A program made the position numbers and the translations under genes. A stretch of DNA of 64,000 nt from assembly GCA_002794705.1 (NCBI GenBank), contig PGTK01000006.1, forward strand, positions 50,959-114,958, in the 5' to 3' direction. Positions 53,642 through 62,368 of this stretch are shown piece by piece; position 1 is the first letter of the stretch, and every line of letters starts with the position of its first letter. This DNA comes from Candidatus Thermofonsia Clade 1 bacterium. Lineage in GTDB: Bacteria > Chloroflexota > Anaerolineae > Aggregatilineales > UBA2796. The notes under the pieces are model-generated. The model was not told where the DNA came from. It saw only the letters and a program-made list of their open reading frames with translations, and searched no databases.

Positions 53642-55189
53642 ATGTACATTGGCGATATTGCAGGCAAGCGCGCTCTATACACGCCTGAGGCGCTGGCTGT
53701 AGTGGATAGCGGCAAAACGCCCCACTTGCACTTGACGTACCGTCAACTGAACGAACGTGCGAACCGCTTAGGGAACTGGCTGCGCGTACAGGGCATTGGC
53801 AAGGGCGATGTAGTGGCGATTTTGGCGCGTGACGGCGTGGAATACCTCGATCTGTTCTTCGCCTGCGGCAAGCTGGGCGCGATCCTCGCCCTCTACAATT
53901 GGCGATCGCACCCGCGTGAGCTGCTGGGCATTTTGGCGAACACACAGCCCAAGTTGCTCTTCTTCAGCGGCGAATTCGGCGAATCGGCGCACTTTTTGAA
54001 GCAAGCGTGTTTCCGCTTGCAAGGTCTGGTGCATTACGAAGGCGGCGGCGTGCTGGGCAGCTATGACTACGCCGAAATCCTTGCCAACTCGCCCGATACG
54101 CCCGTCTTCAATGATTCAGTCGAGGCGGAAGATACTGCCTGCCTGATTTTCACAGGCGGCACCACAGGCTTGCCGAAAGCGGCACAGATCAGCCATCGCA
54201 TGATCGCTTGGAACACGCTCAACACCATCATCCATGACTTGCGGCACGGCGATATCACTGTGAACGTCTTTCCGATGTTCCATACAGGCGGTCTGTTGGT
54301 CTACACGACGCCGCTGCTGATCCTAGGCGGCACAGTTGTGCTGACGCGCCAATTCGACGCGGCACGAGTGCTGGACTTGATCCAACAGTATGGCGCCACG
54401 GTCTTTGCAGGCGTGCCGACCATGTATCAAATGATGACTCAAGCGCCGAATTGGGCAAGCGCCGATCTGAGCAAGCTGCGCTTCTGCACCAGCGGCGGCG
54501 CGCCGCTCCCCGTGACGCTTGTAGAGCAATTCCAGCGCGAGAAAGGCGTGCGCTTCAAACAAGGTTTCGGCATGACCGAGTTCGGACCGGGCGTCTTCGC
54601 TCTAGCGCCCGAAGATGCGATTCGCAAAGCGGGCAGCATCGGGCGCCCGAATTTCTTCATAGATGCCCGCATTGTGGACGATAACAATCAGCCTGTGCCT
54701 GTGGGCGAAGTGGGCGAACTAGTCCTGAAGGGACAATCAGCGCTCTCAGGCTACTACAACAATCCTGAGGCAAGCGCAGCCGCCTTCGATGAGCAAGGCT
54801 GGTTCCACACGGGCGATCTCGCACGCTGCGATGAGGAAGGCTATTTCTACATCGTAGATCGCAAGAAGGATATGTTCATCAGCGGCGGCGAAAATATCTA
54901 CCCGGCTGAGATCGAGCAGGTGCTGTACAAACATCCCGCCGTGCATCAGTGCGCCGTGATTGGCGTGCCTGATCCCAAGTGGGGCGAGGTGGGCAAAGCC
55001 TGCGTGGTGCTAAAACCAAACGCCACTGCCACGCCCGAAGAGCTGATCGCGCATATGAGCGAGCATCTGGCGCGCTATAAAGTGCCGAAAAGTGTCGAAA
55101 TCATGGACTCGCTGCCCATCTCCGCCGCCGGCAAGATTCTCAAGCGCGAGTTACGCGCCCTATTTGTGCAAAATACTGAAACGAACTGA
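53642..55189 (+). CDS. AMP-forming acyl-CoA synthetase
   Basis: A 515-residue ANL-superfamily enzyme: P-loop-like TGGTTGLPKAA, FGMTEFGPG, GWFHTGDLA, YIVDRKKDMFISGGENIYPAEIE and catalytic Lys in AAGKILKREL at the C-terminus. It activates a fatty or aromatic carboxylic acid to its CoA ester using ATP. Fatty-acid chain length cannot be read. The MaoC gene 14 bp downstream points to fatty-acid or related acyl-CoA metabolism. Confidence 0.88.
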   Translation: MYIGDIAGKRALYTPEALAVVDSGKTPHLHLTYRQLNERANRLGNWLRVQGIGKGDVVAILARDGVEYLDLFFACGKLGAILALYNWRSHPRELLGILANTQPKLLFFSGEFGESAHFLKQACFRLQGLVHYEGGGVLGSYDYAEILANSPDTPVFNDSVEAEDTACLIFTGGTTGLPKAAQISHRMIAWNTLNTIIHDLRHGDITVNVFPMFHTGGLLVYTTPLLILGGTVVLTRQFDAARVLDLIQQYGATVFAGVPTMYQMMTQAPNWASADLSKLRFCTSGGAPLPVTLVEQFQREKGVRFKQGFGMTEFGPGVFALAPEDAIRKAGSIGRPNFFIDARIVDDNNQPVPVGEVGELVLKGQSALSGYYNNPEASAAAFDEQGWFHTGDLARCDEEGYFYIVDRKKDMFISGGENIYPAEIEQVLYKHPAVHQCAVIGVPDPKWGEVGKACVVLKPNATATPEELIAHMSEHLARYKVPKSVEIMDSLPISAAGKILKRELRALFVQNTETN

Positions 55190-55203
55190 GGAAGGACTCG
55201 TCT

Positions 55204-55614
55204 ATGCCCAAAGTCGAGGTCGGTGCGCGTGCCAGCCGCACCAAGACGATCACTGACGCCGATATCCGCGCTTTCGCAGCCGCCAGCGGCGATACCAACT
55301 CAATCCATCTGGATGAAGAATACGCTAAAACGACGCGCTTTGGCAGGCGCATTGCGCACGGCATGCTGACTGCCAGCCTGATCAGCGCCGTGCTGGGCAA
55401 CGATCTGCCCGGCACTGGCACGATCTACCTAAGCCAGACCCTGCACTTCAAAGCGCCTGTCTACCTTGATGACACGATCACCGCCACAGTGGAGGTGACC
55501 GCCTTCCGCGAGGATAAGCGCATCACCACGCTGCGCACGGTCTGCACGAATCAAGAGGGGACAGTTGTGCTAGAAGGTGAGGCGACGGTCATTGCGCCTA
55601 AAGAGGCTTCCTAA
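55204..55614 (+). CDS. MaoC-family (R)-enoyl-CoA hydratase
   Basis: A 136-residue single hot-dog domain. The hydratase motif is intact: ASGDTNSIHLDEEYA holds the catalytic Asp and His, followed by FGRRIAHGML. Enzymes such as PhaJ hydrate trans-2-enoyl-CoA to (R)-3-hydroxyacyl-CoA. Together with the acyl-CoA synthetase it suggests a fatty-acid-derived side path, possibly storage polyester or specialised lipid synthesis; no PHA synthase is nearby. Confidence 0.85.
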   Translation: MPKVEVGARASRTKTITDADIRAFAAASGDTNSIHLDEEYAKTTRFGRRIAHGMLTASLISAVLGNDLPGTGTIYLSQTLHFKAPVYLDDTITATVEVTAFREDKRITTLRTVCTNQEGTVVLEGEATVIAPKEAS

Positions 55615-55630
55615 CGTTTGTTAGGAATTT
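55608..55630 (+). terminator. Terminator hairpin after the MaoC gene
   Basis: TTCCTAAC / GTTAGGAA form an 8-bp stem with a 4-nt loop that includes the stop codon and is followed by TTT. Short but well placed. Confidence 0.55.
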
Positions 55631-55642
55631 CACAAATGTGCA
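55628..55642 (+). promoter_or_regulatory. Shared 15-bp motif, candidate operator of the second importer operon
   Basis: TTTCACAAATGTGCA, 14 of 15 identical to the site at 47862-47876. Here it lies upstream of the predicted -35 at 55677, a position more suited to an activator, or the real promoter differs from the one predicted. Confidence 0.4.
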
Positions 55643-55676
55643 GAAACGCGACGTTTGTCCAAGTTTTATTGAAGTA

Positions 55677-55704
55677 TTGCAAGTTTTGCAAGGTGCGCTA
55701 TAGT
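55677..55704 (+). promoter_or_regulatory. Candidate promoter of the second importer operon
   Basis: TTGCAA at 55677-55682, 16-bp spacer, TATAGT at 55699-55704, about 66 bases before the ATG. A 15-bp palindrome TGCGCTTGAAGCGCA follows just downstream and could be an operator. Confidence 0.45.
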
Positions 55705-55770
55705 TGACTATGCGCTTGAAGCGCAAAGCTGACAACTCACAAGCTACAGGATTCACAAGAGGAAACGCTT

Positions 55771-57000
55771 ATGCGTAACAAATTCATTGCCTTTCTTTTG
55801 ATCGTTGCCGTCATGTTTGGCGCGCTCGGAGTGCTGAACGTCCGTGCGCAGGATGCTACGCTGCTGATCTGGGCGGACGACACCCGCGCTCCGATCCTTG
55901 AGGCGCTCGGCGCCAAGTTCAAGGAAGAGTTCGGCGTAGACGTGAAGGTGCAGCAGCTCGGCTTTGGCGACATCCGCTCACAAGTCAAGACCGCCTCGCC
56001 CGCAGGTGAAGGTCCGGACATTTTCGTGGGCGCGCACGACTGGATCGGCGAGCTCTCCAAAGACGGTCTGCTTGAGCCGCTAGACCTCGGCGAGTTGGCT
56101 GAGAAATTCACGCAGGCCTCGCTAGACGGCTTCACCTACGAGGGTGTGCTGTACGGCATGCCCTATGCCGTTGAGAACGTCGCTTTCGTCTACAATCCTG
56201 AGATCGTCACCGAAGTGCCAAAGAACTTTGAGGAAGTCCGTAAGCTCTCTGAGGAGCTGATGAAGTCGGGCGTCGTCAAATACGGCTTTGTGCGTCAAAG
56301 CGGCGATCCCTACCACTTCTTCCCAATCCAGACTGCCTTCGGCGGCTACGTCTTCGGCTTTGAGGAAGGCGTCGGCTACAATCCGAACGATCTGGGCATT
56401 GATAGCGAGGGCAGCATTGCGGCGCTGAAGTGGTTCGAGGGCATGGTCAAAGATGGTCTGCAGCCTGCGGGTGTAGACTACGACGTGATGCATACGCTCT
56501 TCACCAACAAGGAAGCGGCGATGATCATCACGGGTCCGTGGGCATTGGGCGACCGTCTGCGTCCGAGCGGCGTGCCGTACAAGATCGCCCCGATCCCCGG
56601 CGGCGGCAGACCGTTCCTCGGCGTGCAGGGCTTCATGGTCAACGCCTTCAGCAAGAACAAGGAGCTCGCCAAGACCTTCCTGTTCGACTTCATCGCCGCT
56701 GAGGATATCGAAGTGACCGCTGTGGGCAAAGATGGTGTGGAGCGCACGGGCATCCCGATGGTGCTGTTCGGCTTCGACCGTCCCTCCGCCTTCCTGCCCG
56801 CTCTTGACAAGCTGGAAGACCCCGACCTGATCGCCTTCGGCGAGGCGGGCGTGAACGGCTTGGCAATGCCGGCAATCCCGGAGATGGCTTCGGTCTGGCA
56901 GGCGTGGGGCAACGCCATTGAGGCAGTGGCGAATCAGCAGGTCGGCGCTGAGGAAGCCTTCAAGACCGCCGCTGAGCAGATTCGCAACCTGCTGCGTTAG
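55771..57000 (+). CDS. malE: Maltose-type sugar-binding protein
   Basis: A 409-residue protein with a cleavable signal peptide (residues 1-27, ending NVRAQD). The mature part follows MalE: LLIWADDTRAPILEALGAKFKEEFGVDVKV, GPDIFVGAHDWIGELSKDGLLEPL, YGMPYAVENVAFVYN, AAMIITGPWAL, and GVQGFMVNAFSKNKE. There is no lipobox, so it is either free or bound in another way. It probably binds a malto-oligosaccharide or related glucoside. A hairpin after the stop separates it from the permeases. Confidence 0.85.
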   Translation: MRNKFIAFLLIVAVMFGALGVLNVRAQDATLLIWADDTRAPILEALGAKFKEEFGVDVKVQQLGFGDIRSQVKTASPAGEGPDIFVGAHDWIGELSKDGLLEPLDLGELAEKFTQASLDGFTYEGVLYGMPYAVENVAFVYNPEIVTEVPKNFEEVRKLSEELMKSGVVKYGFVRQSGDPYHFFPIQTAFGGYVFGFEEGVGYNPNDLGIDSEGSIAALKWFEGMVKDGLQPAGVDYDVMHTLFTNKEAAMIITGPWALGDRLRPSGVPYKIAPIPGGGRPFLGVQGFMVNAFSKNKELAKTFLFDFIAAEDIEVTAVGKDGVERTGIPMVLFGFDRPSAFLPALDKLEDPDLIAFGEAGVNGLAMPAIPEMASVWQAWGNAIEAVANQQVGAEEAFKTAAEQIRNLLR

Positions 57001-57038
57001 GACACAGGCACCTCTCGCAGCTTATGATTGCGTAGGAG

Positions 57039-57066
57039 TAAGGGCGGGAGAGTCGTCCCGCCCTTA
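57039..57066 (+). terminator. Intercistronic hairpin between binding-protein and permease genes
   Basis: An 11-bp perfect stem TAAGGGCGGGA / TCCCGCCCTTA with a 6-nt loop, 40 bases after the malE stop. In sugar importers such structures limit readthrough or protect the upstream mRNA, giving more binding protein than permease. Confidence 0.65.
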
Positions 57067-57151
57067 TGCGTAGTCTAAAACTTTGATTGTAGCGCAAGCA
57101 ACTCTTATTGGCTGAAAGGAGAGCGGCATTTTTCCCGCCGCAACCGCGTTT

Positions 57152-58768
57152 ATGACCACAGGTACGCTGACGCAACAGCCATCTGTTCAACCTGCTATTC
57201 CCGGCGTCGTGACATTACTCTTGCGCTATCTCGGCTTGATGATTGTGGACGCTTTCGCCTTCTGGCTGATTTTTTCGCTGATTAACGATGGCGTCTGGGA
57301 GCTTGCCATTGCCATTGGCTTGATCACACTCTTTGTGAACATCATCAATTTGCGCCCAGAGCTGAAGCCGCTGCGCTGGATGTCGCCTGCTTTTGCGCTT
57401 TTGGCGCTCGGCGTGATCTATCCGATTGTCTACACGATCTACGTCGCCTTCACGAACTATGGTGACGGTCACTTGCTGACCAAAACGCAAGTGGTACAGC
57501 TTCTGGAGCGCCGCACCTTCGTGCCAGAGACGGGTACGCGCTACCGCTGGGAGGCGTTCATTAACGAGGCGGGCGAATACGCGCTCTGGTTGACGGCGCC
57601 CGACGGACCGTCGTTTTTTGTGGTCGGGCAGGGTGCCCTACAGACCGTCAGCGGCGATATCCCAGAGACCTTTCAGGGCTTTCGGCGTGCCACACGCGCT
57701 GAGCGCACGCGCCTGCTGACAGCTGCCGCCAATCAGCAGTTCGGACCCGAAGATTACCGTCTGAGCGTCACCCGCGATTTTGTGGCGGTGCTGGAGCAGC
57801 GTTTTGTCTATGACCGCGCTACGGATAGCATTACCGATAGACAGACAGGCAGAGTTTTCACGGCGGATGATGAGATCGGCTTTTTTGTAGATCGCGCCGC
57901 CCTTGAGGAAGCCCGCGCCCAAAATCCTGAGGCGCAAGCCCGCGATTTCTTGATGCGCATTGAGGGCTTCCCGGCTGGAGTCGGCTATCGCACGGTCATC
58001 GGCTTTGCCAACTTTGACCGTTTCTTCAATAGCCCTGCTTTGCGCGGACCGCTGCTCAGCATCTTCACTTGGACAGTCGTTTTTGCGCTCTCCTCAGTGG
58101 CAAGCACCTTTGCGCTCGGTCTATTGGTGGCGCTGCTGATGCAGGGCAAATTCTTCGGGCGGCGTTTCTTCCGCACGCTCCTGATCGTGCCGTATGCCAT
58201 TCCGGCGCTCATCTCAGTTGTGACATGGCGCGGCATGTTTCAGCCGCAGTTCGGCGTCTTCAGCCAGATCATCCCTGGCTTGCCGAACGTCTTCGCAGAT
58301 GGCACTTTGACGCGCATCGCCATCTTGATCGTCAATCTGTGGCTGGGCTACCCGTATTTCATGCTGGTGTGCAGCGGCGCCCTTGCCGCCATTCCCGCTG
58401 ACCTGTATGAGGCAGCCCAAGTAGACGGCGCAAGTCGCTTCCAAGCGTTCCGCTTCATCACCATGCCGCTCTTGCTGGTCTCTATCGGTCCATTGCTGAT
58501 CAGCTCATTTACGTTCAACTTCAATAACTACACGCTGATCGCTGCCTTTAACGACGGCAATCCCGTGATCGCCGATTCGCCGATCCCAGCAGGGCAGACG
58601 GATATTTTGATCAGCTACACCTATCGCATCGCCTTTTCGGGGCAAGGCGGCGCCGATTTCGGCTTTGCCTCCGCCATTTCGATCATCATTTTCATCATCG
58701 TCGGCACGGTTACGATCATGCAAATGGGCTTGACACGGCGCTGGGAGGAGGTCTCTCGAAATGTCTAG
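57152..58768 (+). CDS. malF: Maltose-type importer permease with large periplasmic loop
   Basis: 538 residues. After two or three N-terminal helices (about 20-110) comes a large extracytoplasmic segment (about 115-290) like the P2 loop of E. coli MalF, then the permease core with EAAQVDGASRFQAFRFITMPL as EAA loop. A P2 loop contacts the binding protein. The annotated ATG has GGAGAG 29 bases upstream, too far; an in-frame ATT at 57128 lies at the proper distance, so initiation may occur there, or the ATG is used without a ribosome site. It overlaps malG by 8 bp. Confidence 0.85.
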   Translation: MTTGTLTQQPSVQPAIPGVVTLLLRYLGLMIVDAFAFWLIFSLINDGVWELAIAIGLITLFVNIINLRPELKPLRWMSPAFALLALGVIYPIVYTIYVAFTNYGDGHLLTKTQVVQLLERRTFVPETGTRYRWEAFINEAGEYALWLTAPDGPSFFVVGQGALQTVSGDIPETFQGFRRATRAERTRLLTAAANQQFGPEDYRLSVTRDFVAVLEQRFVYDRATDSITDRQTGRVFTADDEIGFFVDRAALEEARAQNPEAQARDFLMRIEGFPAGVGYRTVIGFANFDRFFNSPALRGPLLSIFTWTVVFALSSVASTFALGLLVALLMQGKFFGRRFFRTLLIVPYAIPALISVVTWRGMFQPQFGVFSQIIPGLPNVFADGTLTRIAILIVNLWLGYPYFMLVCSGALAAIPADLYEAAQVDGASRFQAFRFITMPLLLVSIGPLLISSFTFNFNNYTLIAAFNDGNPVIADSPIPAGQTDILISYTYRIAFSGQGGADFGFASAISIIIFIIVGTVTIMQMGLTRRWEEVSRNV

Positions 58769-59693
58769 CATCTCGCAACCTATCTTACAGACACCGCGTG
58801 TGGCAGAAGGCGGCTTGACCTTCAAACAGCGCCGCCAACTGCAAAATTTGGTGCGCTACGCCATTCTGACCGTCCTGATCGTCTTTGCGCTCTTCCCCGT
58901 GCTGTGGATTGTCAGCGCTTCGCTCAATCCGCTGCAAAGCATGGCGAGCCAGCGCCTGATCCCGAACGTCTCAGACCCCGCGCTGCTCCTCAAGAACTAC
59001 ACTGACCTGTTGGGCAACCCGGATCGCTATCCGTTCTTCCGCTGGCTGCTCAACTCGACTCTGGTTGCCTCCGTGACGGCAATTGGCATTGTCTCGATCA
59101 CGGCGCCGGCAGCCTACGCTTTCTCGCGCTTCAATTTCAAGGGACGCCGCAACCTGTTGCTGTTCATGCTCTTGGTGCAGGTCTTCCCGAACCTGCTGGC
59201 AATGGTCTCGATTTTCCTGATGCTGCAGCAACTGGGCGTGTACTTGCCGTTCATCGGCTTCAATACGCACGGCGGCTTGGTCTTGGTCTACATCGGCGGC
59301 GCGATGGGCACCAACATCTGGCTGATGAAGGGCTTTTTCGACTCAATCCCGCGTGAGCTAGATGAGGCGGCGCTCGTGGACGGCGCGACCATCCTGCAGA
59401 CCTATCTCCGCATTATTCTGCCAGCAGCGCGCCCAATTCTGATCGTGATCGGCGTGCTATCCTTCGTCGGCATTTTCAACGAATTTGTCCTAGCGCGCGT
59501 GTTGCTGCGCGATAAAGAGACCTGGACGCTGATGGTGGGCTTGTACGTCAACTTTGTCAGCAGCAACTTTGCCAATCAATGGGGCTTGTTCGCGGCAGGC
59601 GCTGTGATCGGCATGTTGCCGACCCTGATCGTGTACCTGATCCTGCAAGATCAGATCGCCAGCGGCACAACCGCCGGCGCCGTGAAAGGCTAG
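58761..59693 (+). CDS. malG: Maltose-type importer permease
   Basis: A 310-residue permease: helix 1 near 32-52 (LIVFALFPVLWIVSASL), EAALVDGATILQTYLRIILPAARP as EAA loop, and the C-terminal AVKG typical of MalG. GGGAGGAGG within the malF 3' end supplies its ribosome site. With MalF it forms the channel; the ATPase (MalK/MsmK) is not in the window. Confidence 0.87.
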   Translation: MSSISQPILQTPRVAEGGLTFKQRRQLQNLVRYAILTVLIVFALFPVLWIVSASLNPLQSMASQRLIPNVSDPALLLKNYTDLLGNPDRYPFFRWLLNSTLVASVTAIGIVSITAPAAYAFSRFNFKGRRNLLLFMLLVQVFPNLLAMVSIFLMLQQLGVYLPFIGFNTHGGLVLVYIGGAMGTNIWLMKGFFDSIPRELDEAALVDGATILQTYLRIILPAARPILIVIGVLSFVGIFNEFVLARVLLRDKETWTLMVGLYVNFVSSNFANQWGLFAAGAVIGMLPTLIVYLILQDQIASGTTAGAVKG

Positions 59694-59710
59694 ACATCGC
59701 ACAAGTGAGC

Positions 59711-59754
59711 GCGCAGGCTGCCGTAGCATCTTCAGGGACTGCGGCAGTCTGCGC
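59711..59754 (+). terminator. Imperfect terminator hairpin after malG
   Basis: GCGCAGGCTGCCGTAG pairs with CTGCGGCAGTCTGCGC with a few mismatches, around a 12-nt loop, between malG and the ROK gene. Confidence 0.5.
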
Positions 59755-59827
59755 CTCTGGAGACAGACGTGATATACTGGTCAGTGGACACTGGGCAAGA
59801 GGTACTCAAGCAAGTTCGGTCTATTGC

Positions 59828-60799
59828 ATGGCAGAAAAAGTCCACATCGGCATAGATTTAGGCGGCACGCGCATTCGAGCGGGCAAATTCAACGCGAATC
59901 TAGAGCGTCTAGCGCGCACAGAGACCCTCACGCTTGATGAGGAAGGCGTCGAAGCAGTTATCGGACGGATCGTGGGACAAGCACGGGCAGTCTGGGCAGA
60001 CAAGGGTGAGGAAATCGCAGCGGTTGGTGTCTCGGCGCCCGGCCCGATTGACCTGAAGACGGGCGTCATCACGCGCCCGCCCAATCTCGCCGGCTGGCAC
60101 GACGTGCCGCTCAAGCGCCGCCTTGAAGAGGCGCTCCAAGTGCCGGTCTATTTGGGCAACGACGCGAATCTGGCTGCACTGGCTGAATACGAGCGCGGCG
60201 CGGGCAAAGGCTTTCAGCACGTCATCTACTTGACCATCAGCACAGGCATCGGCGCGGGCATCATCGTAGATGGCGTCCCGATTGTCGGCTGGCGCGGCTT
60301 TGGCGCCGAAGGCGGTCACATGGCGATGATGGTCTATGAGTGTGGGCAGATGCGCGCCACCACGCTTGAAAAAGAGACACAAGGCGGCGCTATCGCGCGG
60401 CAAGCTCAAGTCGCCATTGTAGGCGGACGCCAATCGGCGATTCTCGCGCTGGCAGGCGGCGATATACGCCACATTGAGACGCGGCACGTGGTCGAGGCGG
60501 CGCGCAAGGGCGACTCGCTCGGTCTAGAGCTGCTGCGGCGCGCTGGGACGCTGATCGGGCTAGGCATTGTCAGTCTGCTGCATTTGTTCAACCCTGAGAT
60601 CATCATCATCGGCGGCGGCGTGGCAGAAGGCGCCGCCGACCTGCTGCTCACACCTGCATGGGAGGCGATCAAGGCGAATGTGCTGGACGAATCGTACTAT
60701 CAGTACGGCGATTGGCAGCTGCAGATCGTGCCGCCGCAGCTGGGCGAAGATGTCAGCTTGATCGGCGCGGCGGCACTGGCTATGCGCGGCGGCAAGTGA
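59828..60799 (+). CDS. ROK-family sugar kinase without the zinc motif
   Basis: ATG 59828 begins the ROK pattern (KVHIGIDLGGTRIRAGKF) and gives 323 residues. Motifs: VGVSAPGPIDLKTGVI, VYLGNDANLAALAEYERGAGKG with the catalytic Asp, TISTGIGAGIIVDG and the late GGGVAEG. The CxCGxxGCxE zinc-binding motif that normally follows the GH(xx) segment is reduced to ECGQMRATTLEK, with a single Cys. It phosphorylates an imported sugar, likely glucose, next to the maltose-type importer. No good ribosome site is visible, and TATACT at 59773-59778 may be a -10. Confidence 0.8.
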   Translation: MAEKVHIGIDLGGTRIRAGKFNANLERLARTETLTLDEEGVEAVIGRIVGQARAVWADKGEEIAAVGVSAPGPIDLKTGVITRPPNLAGWHDVPLKRRLEEALQVPVYLGNDANLAALAEYERGAGKGFQHVIYLTISTGIGAGIIVDGVPIVGWRGFGAEGGHMAMMVYECGQMRATTLEKETQGGAIARQAQVAIVGGRQSAILALAGGDIRHIETRHVVEAARKGDSLGLELLRRAGTLIGLGIVSLLHLFNPEIIIIGGGVAEGAADLLLTPAWEAIKANVLDESYYQYGDWQLQIVPPQLGEDVSLIGAAALAMRGGK

Positions 60800-60805
60800 G
60801 GTAGG

Positions 60806-62248
60806 TCAGTAGGCTTTGGCGAAGAGCGCACGCTCCGTGCATTCCGCGCCGCAGACGATGCACTTGCCCTTGCCGCGCTCTTGATCGAGCGGGAAGTTGC
60901 GCGAAGATGCCTGACTATCCTCTTTAATCTTCGCCTCGCAGGCTGCGCCGCCACAGAACCAAGTGTACGCCCAGCCGTCTTTCAGAATCTCGCAGAACGC
61001 GCCGTAATCATCCGCGATTTCGTGGATGTTCGCGTCGCGGAAGGCAGTGGCTTGTTCCAGCAGCCCGCGCTGCACATCTTCGAGCAGTCCCTTGAGAAAC
61101 TCCAGAGCGCCTGCGCGTGGCACGCTTTGCTTGCCGGCCTTGCCCGCCACGTCGCGGCGCGCCACAACGATCGTGCCATTCTGCACATCTTTCGGTCCGA
61201 TCTCAACGCGCACAGGCACGCCGCGCATTTCCCAATCGTTATATTTGAAGCCCGGCGAGAGCTCAAAGCGCGTATCCAGCTTGGTGCGCACGCCGTTCGC
61301 CTTCAGCTCAGCCAAGAGCGACTCAGCCGTCTGCATCACGGGCGCCCGTTCCTCTTCATTCTTGCCAATCGGCACGATCACGACTTGAATCGGCGCAAGG
61401 CGCGGCGGCAAGCGCAGACCCTGATCGTCGCCGTGCACCATGATCACCGCGCCGATCATGCGCGTGGAGAGTCCCCAAGACGTCGTCCAGACGTATTGCA
61501 GCTCATTATTCTCATCGGTGTACTGAATCTCGAAGGCGCGGGCGAAGTTCTGACCGAGATTGTGGCTCGTGCAAGCCTGCAGAGCGCGCTTATCGCCCAT
61601 CATCGCCTCGATGCTGTAGCTGCGCAGCGCCCCGGCGAATTTCTCTTGATTGCTCTTGCGCCCTTTGATGCCCGGAATGGCTGCCTCGTTCAAATAGACA
61701 TCGTAGTAGACATCCAACATGCGCAGTGTCTCTTCCTCAGCTTCATCGTGCGTGGCGTGCGCGGTATGCCCTTCCTGCCACAGGAATTCCATTGTGCGCA
61801 GGAACAGGCGCGTGCGCATCTCCCAGCGCACCACGTTCGCCCACTGATTGAGCAAGAGCGGCAAGTCGCGGTAGCTTTGAATCCATTTCGCCATGCTGTA
61901 GCCGATGATCGTCTCGGACGTGGGGCGCACCACAAGGCGCTCTTGCAGCTCTTCGCCGCCGCCGATGGTCACCACTGCCAGCTCGGGGCTGAAGCCTTCC
62001 ACATGCTCCTTTTCTTTGGTCAGAAAGCTCTCCGGGATGAAGAGCGGGAAGTAGGCATTCTGATGACCGGTCGCCTTGAAGCGCGTATCGAGCGCGTGCT
62101 GGATATTCTCCCACAAGGCGTAGCCGTACGGCTTGATGATCATGCAGCCGCGCACGGGCGCGTAGTCGGCAAGGTCGGTGCGCTGCACCACGTCGGTATA
62201 CCAGCGCGAGTAGTCTTCACTGCGCGGCGTAATGACTTGTGATGACAT
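60806..62248 (-). CDS. proS: Prolyl-tRNA synthetase, archaeal/eukaryal type
   Basis: A 480-residue class II synthetase: motif 1 region GCMIIKPYGYALWENIQ, motif 2 VVRWEMRTRLFLRTMEFLWQEGHTAH, motif 3 region GLSTRMIGAVIMVHGDD. It lacks the editing INS domain of long bacterial ProRS and has the C-terminal zinc-binding extension (WFCGGAACEAK, GKCIVCGAECTE) and the terminal Tyr of the archaeal-type enzyme. It charges tRNA-Pro. This type is shared by several deep-branching bacteria. Confidence 0.93.
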   Translation of the reverse strand: MSSQVITPRSEDYSRWYTDVVQRTDLADYAPVRGCMIIKPYGYALWENIQHALDTRFKATGHQNAYFPLFIPESFLTKEKEHVEGFSPELAVVTIGGGEELQERLVVRPTSETIIGYSMAKWIQSYRDLPLLLNQWANVVRWEMRTRLFLRTMEFLWQEGHTAHATHDEAEEETLRMLDVYYDVYLNEAAIPGIKGRKSNQEKFAGALRSYSIEAMMGDKRALQACTSHNLGQNFARAFEIQYTDENNELQYVWTTSWGLSTRMIGAVIMVHGDDQGLRLPPRLAPIQVVIVPIGKNEEERAPVMQTAESLLAELKANGVRTKLDTRFELSPGFKYNDWEMRGVPVRVEIGPKDVQNGTIVVARRDVAGKAGKQSVPRAGALEFLKGLLEDVQRGLLEQATAFRDANIHEIADDYGAFCEILKDGWAYTWFCGGAACEAKIKEDSQASSRNFPLDQERGKGKCIVCGAECTERALFAKAY

Positions 62249-62368
62249 GCAGGTCTCCTGAGAGCGCGTGTAACGAGTCGGTCTTGGCGCGCTATTGTAG
62301 ACGATCTTGCGCGATCTGAGCTAGATTGATTCAATTCAAGTCTCAGAAAACAGTGGAATATTGCAAGA

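Noticed and set aside
60881..62242. Long rightward open frame (453 codons) antisense to the prolyl-tRNA synthetase gene
   Set aside because: It mirrors a well-identified synthetase on the other strand, shows no domain or signal, and its composition (His/Arg/Ala-rich) is what a G+C-rich antisense frame gives.
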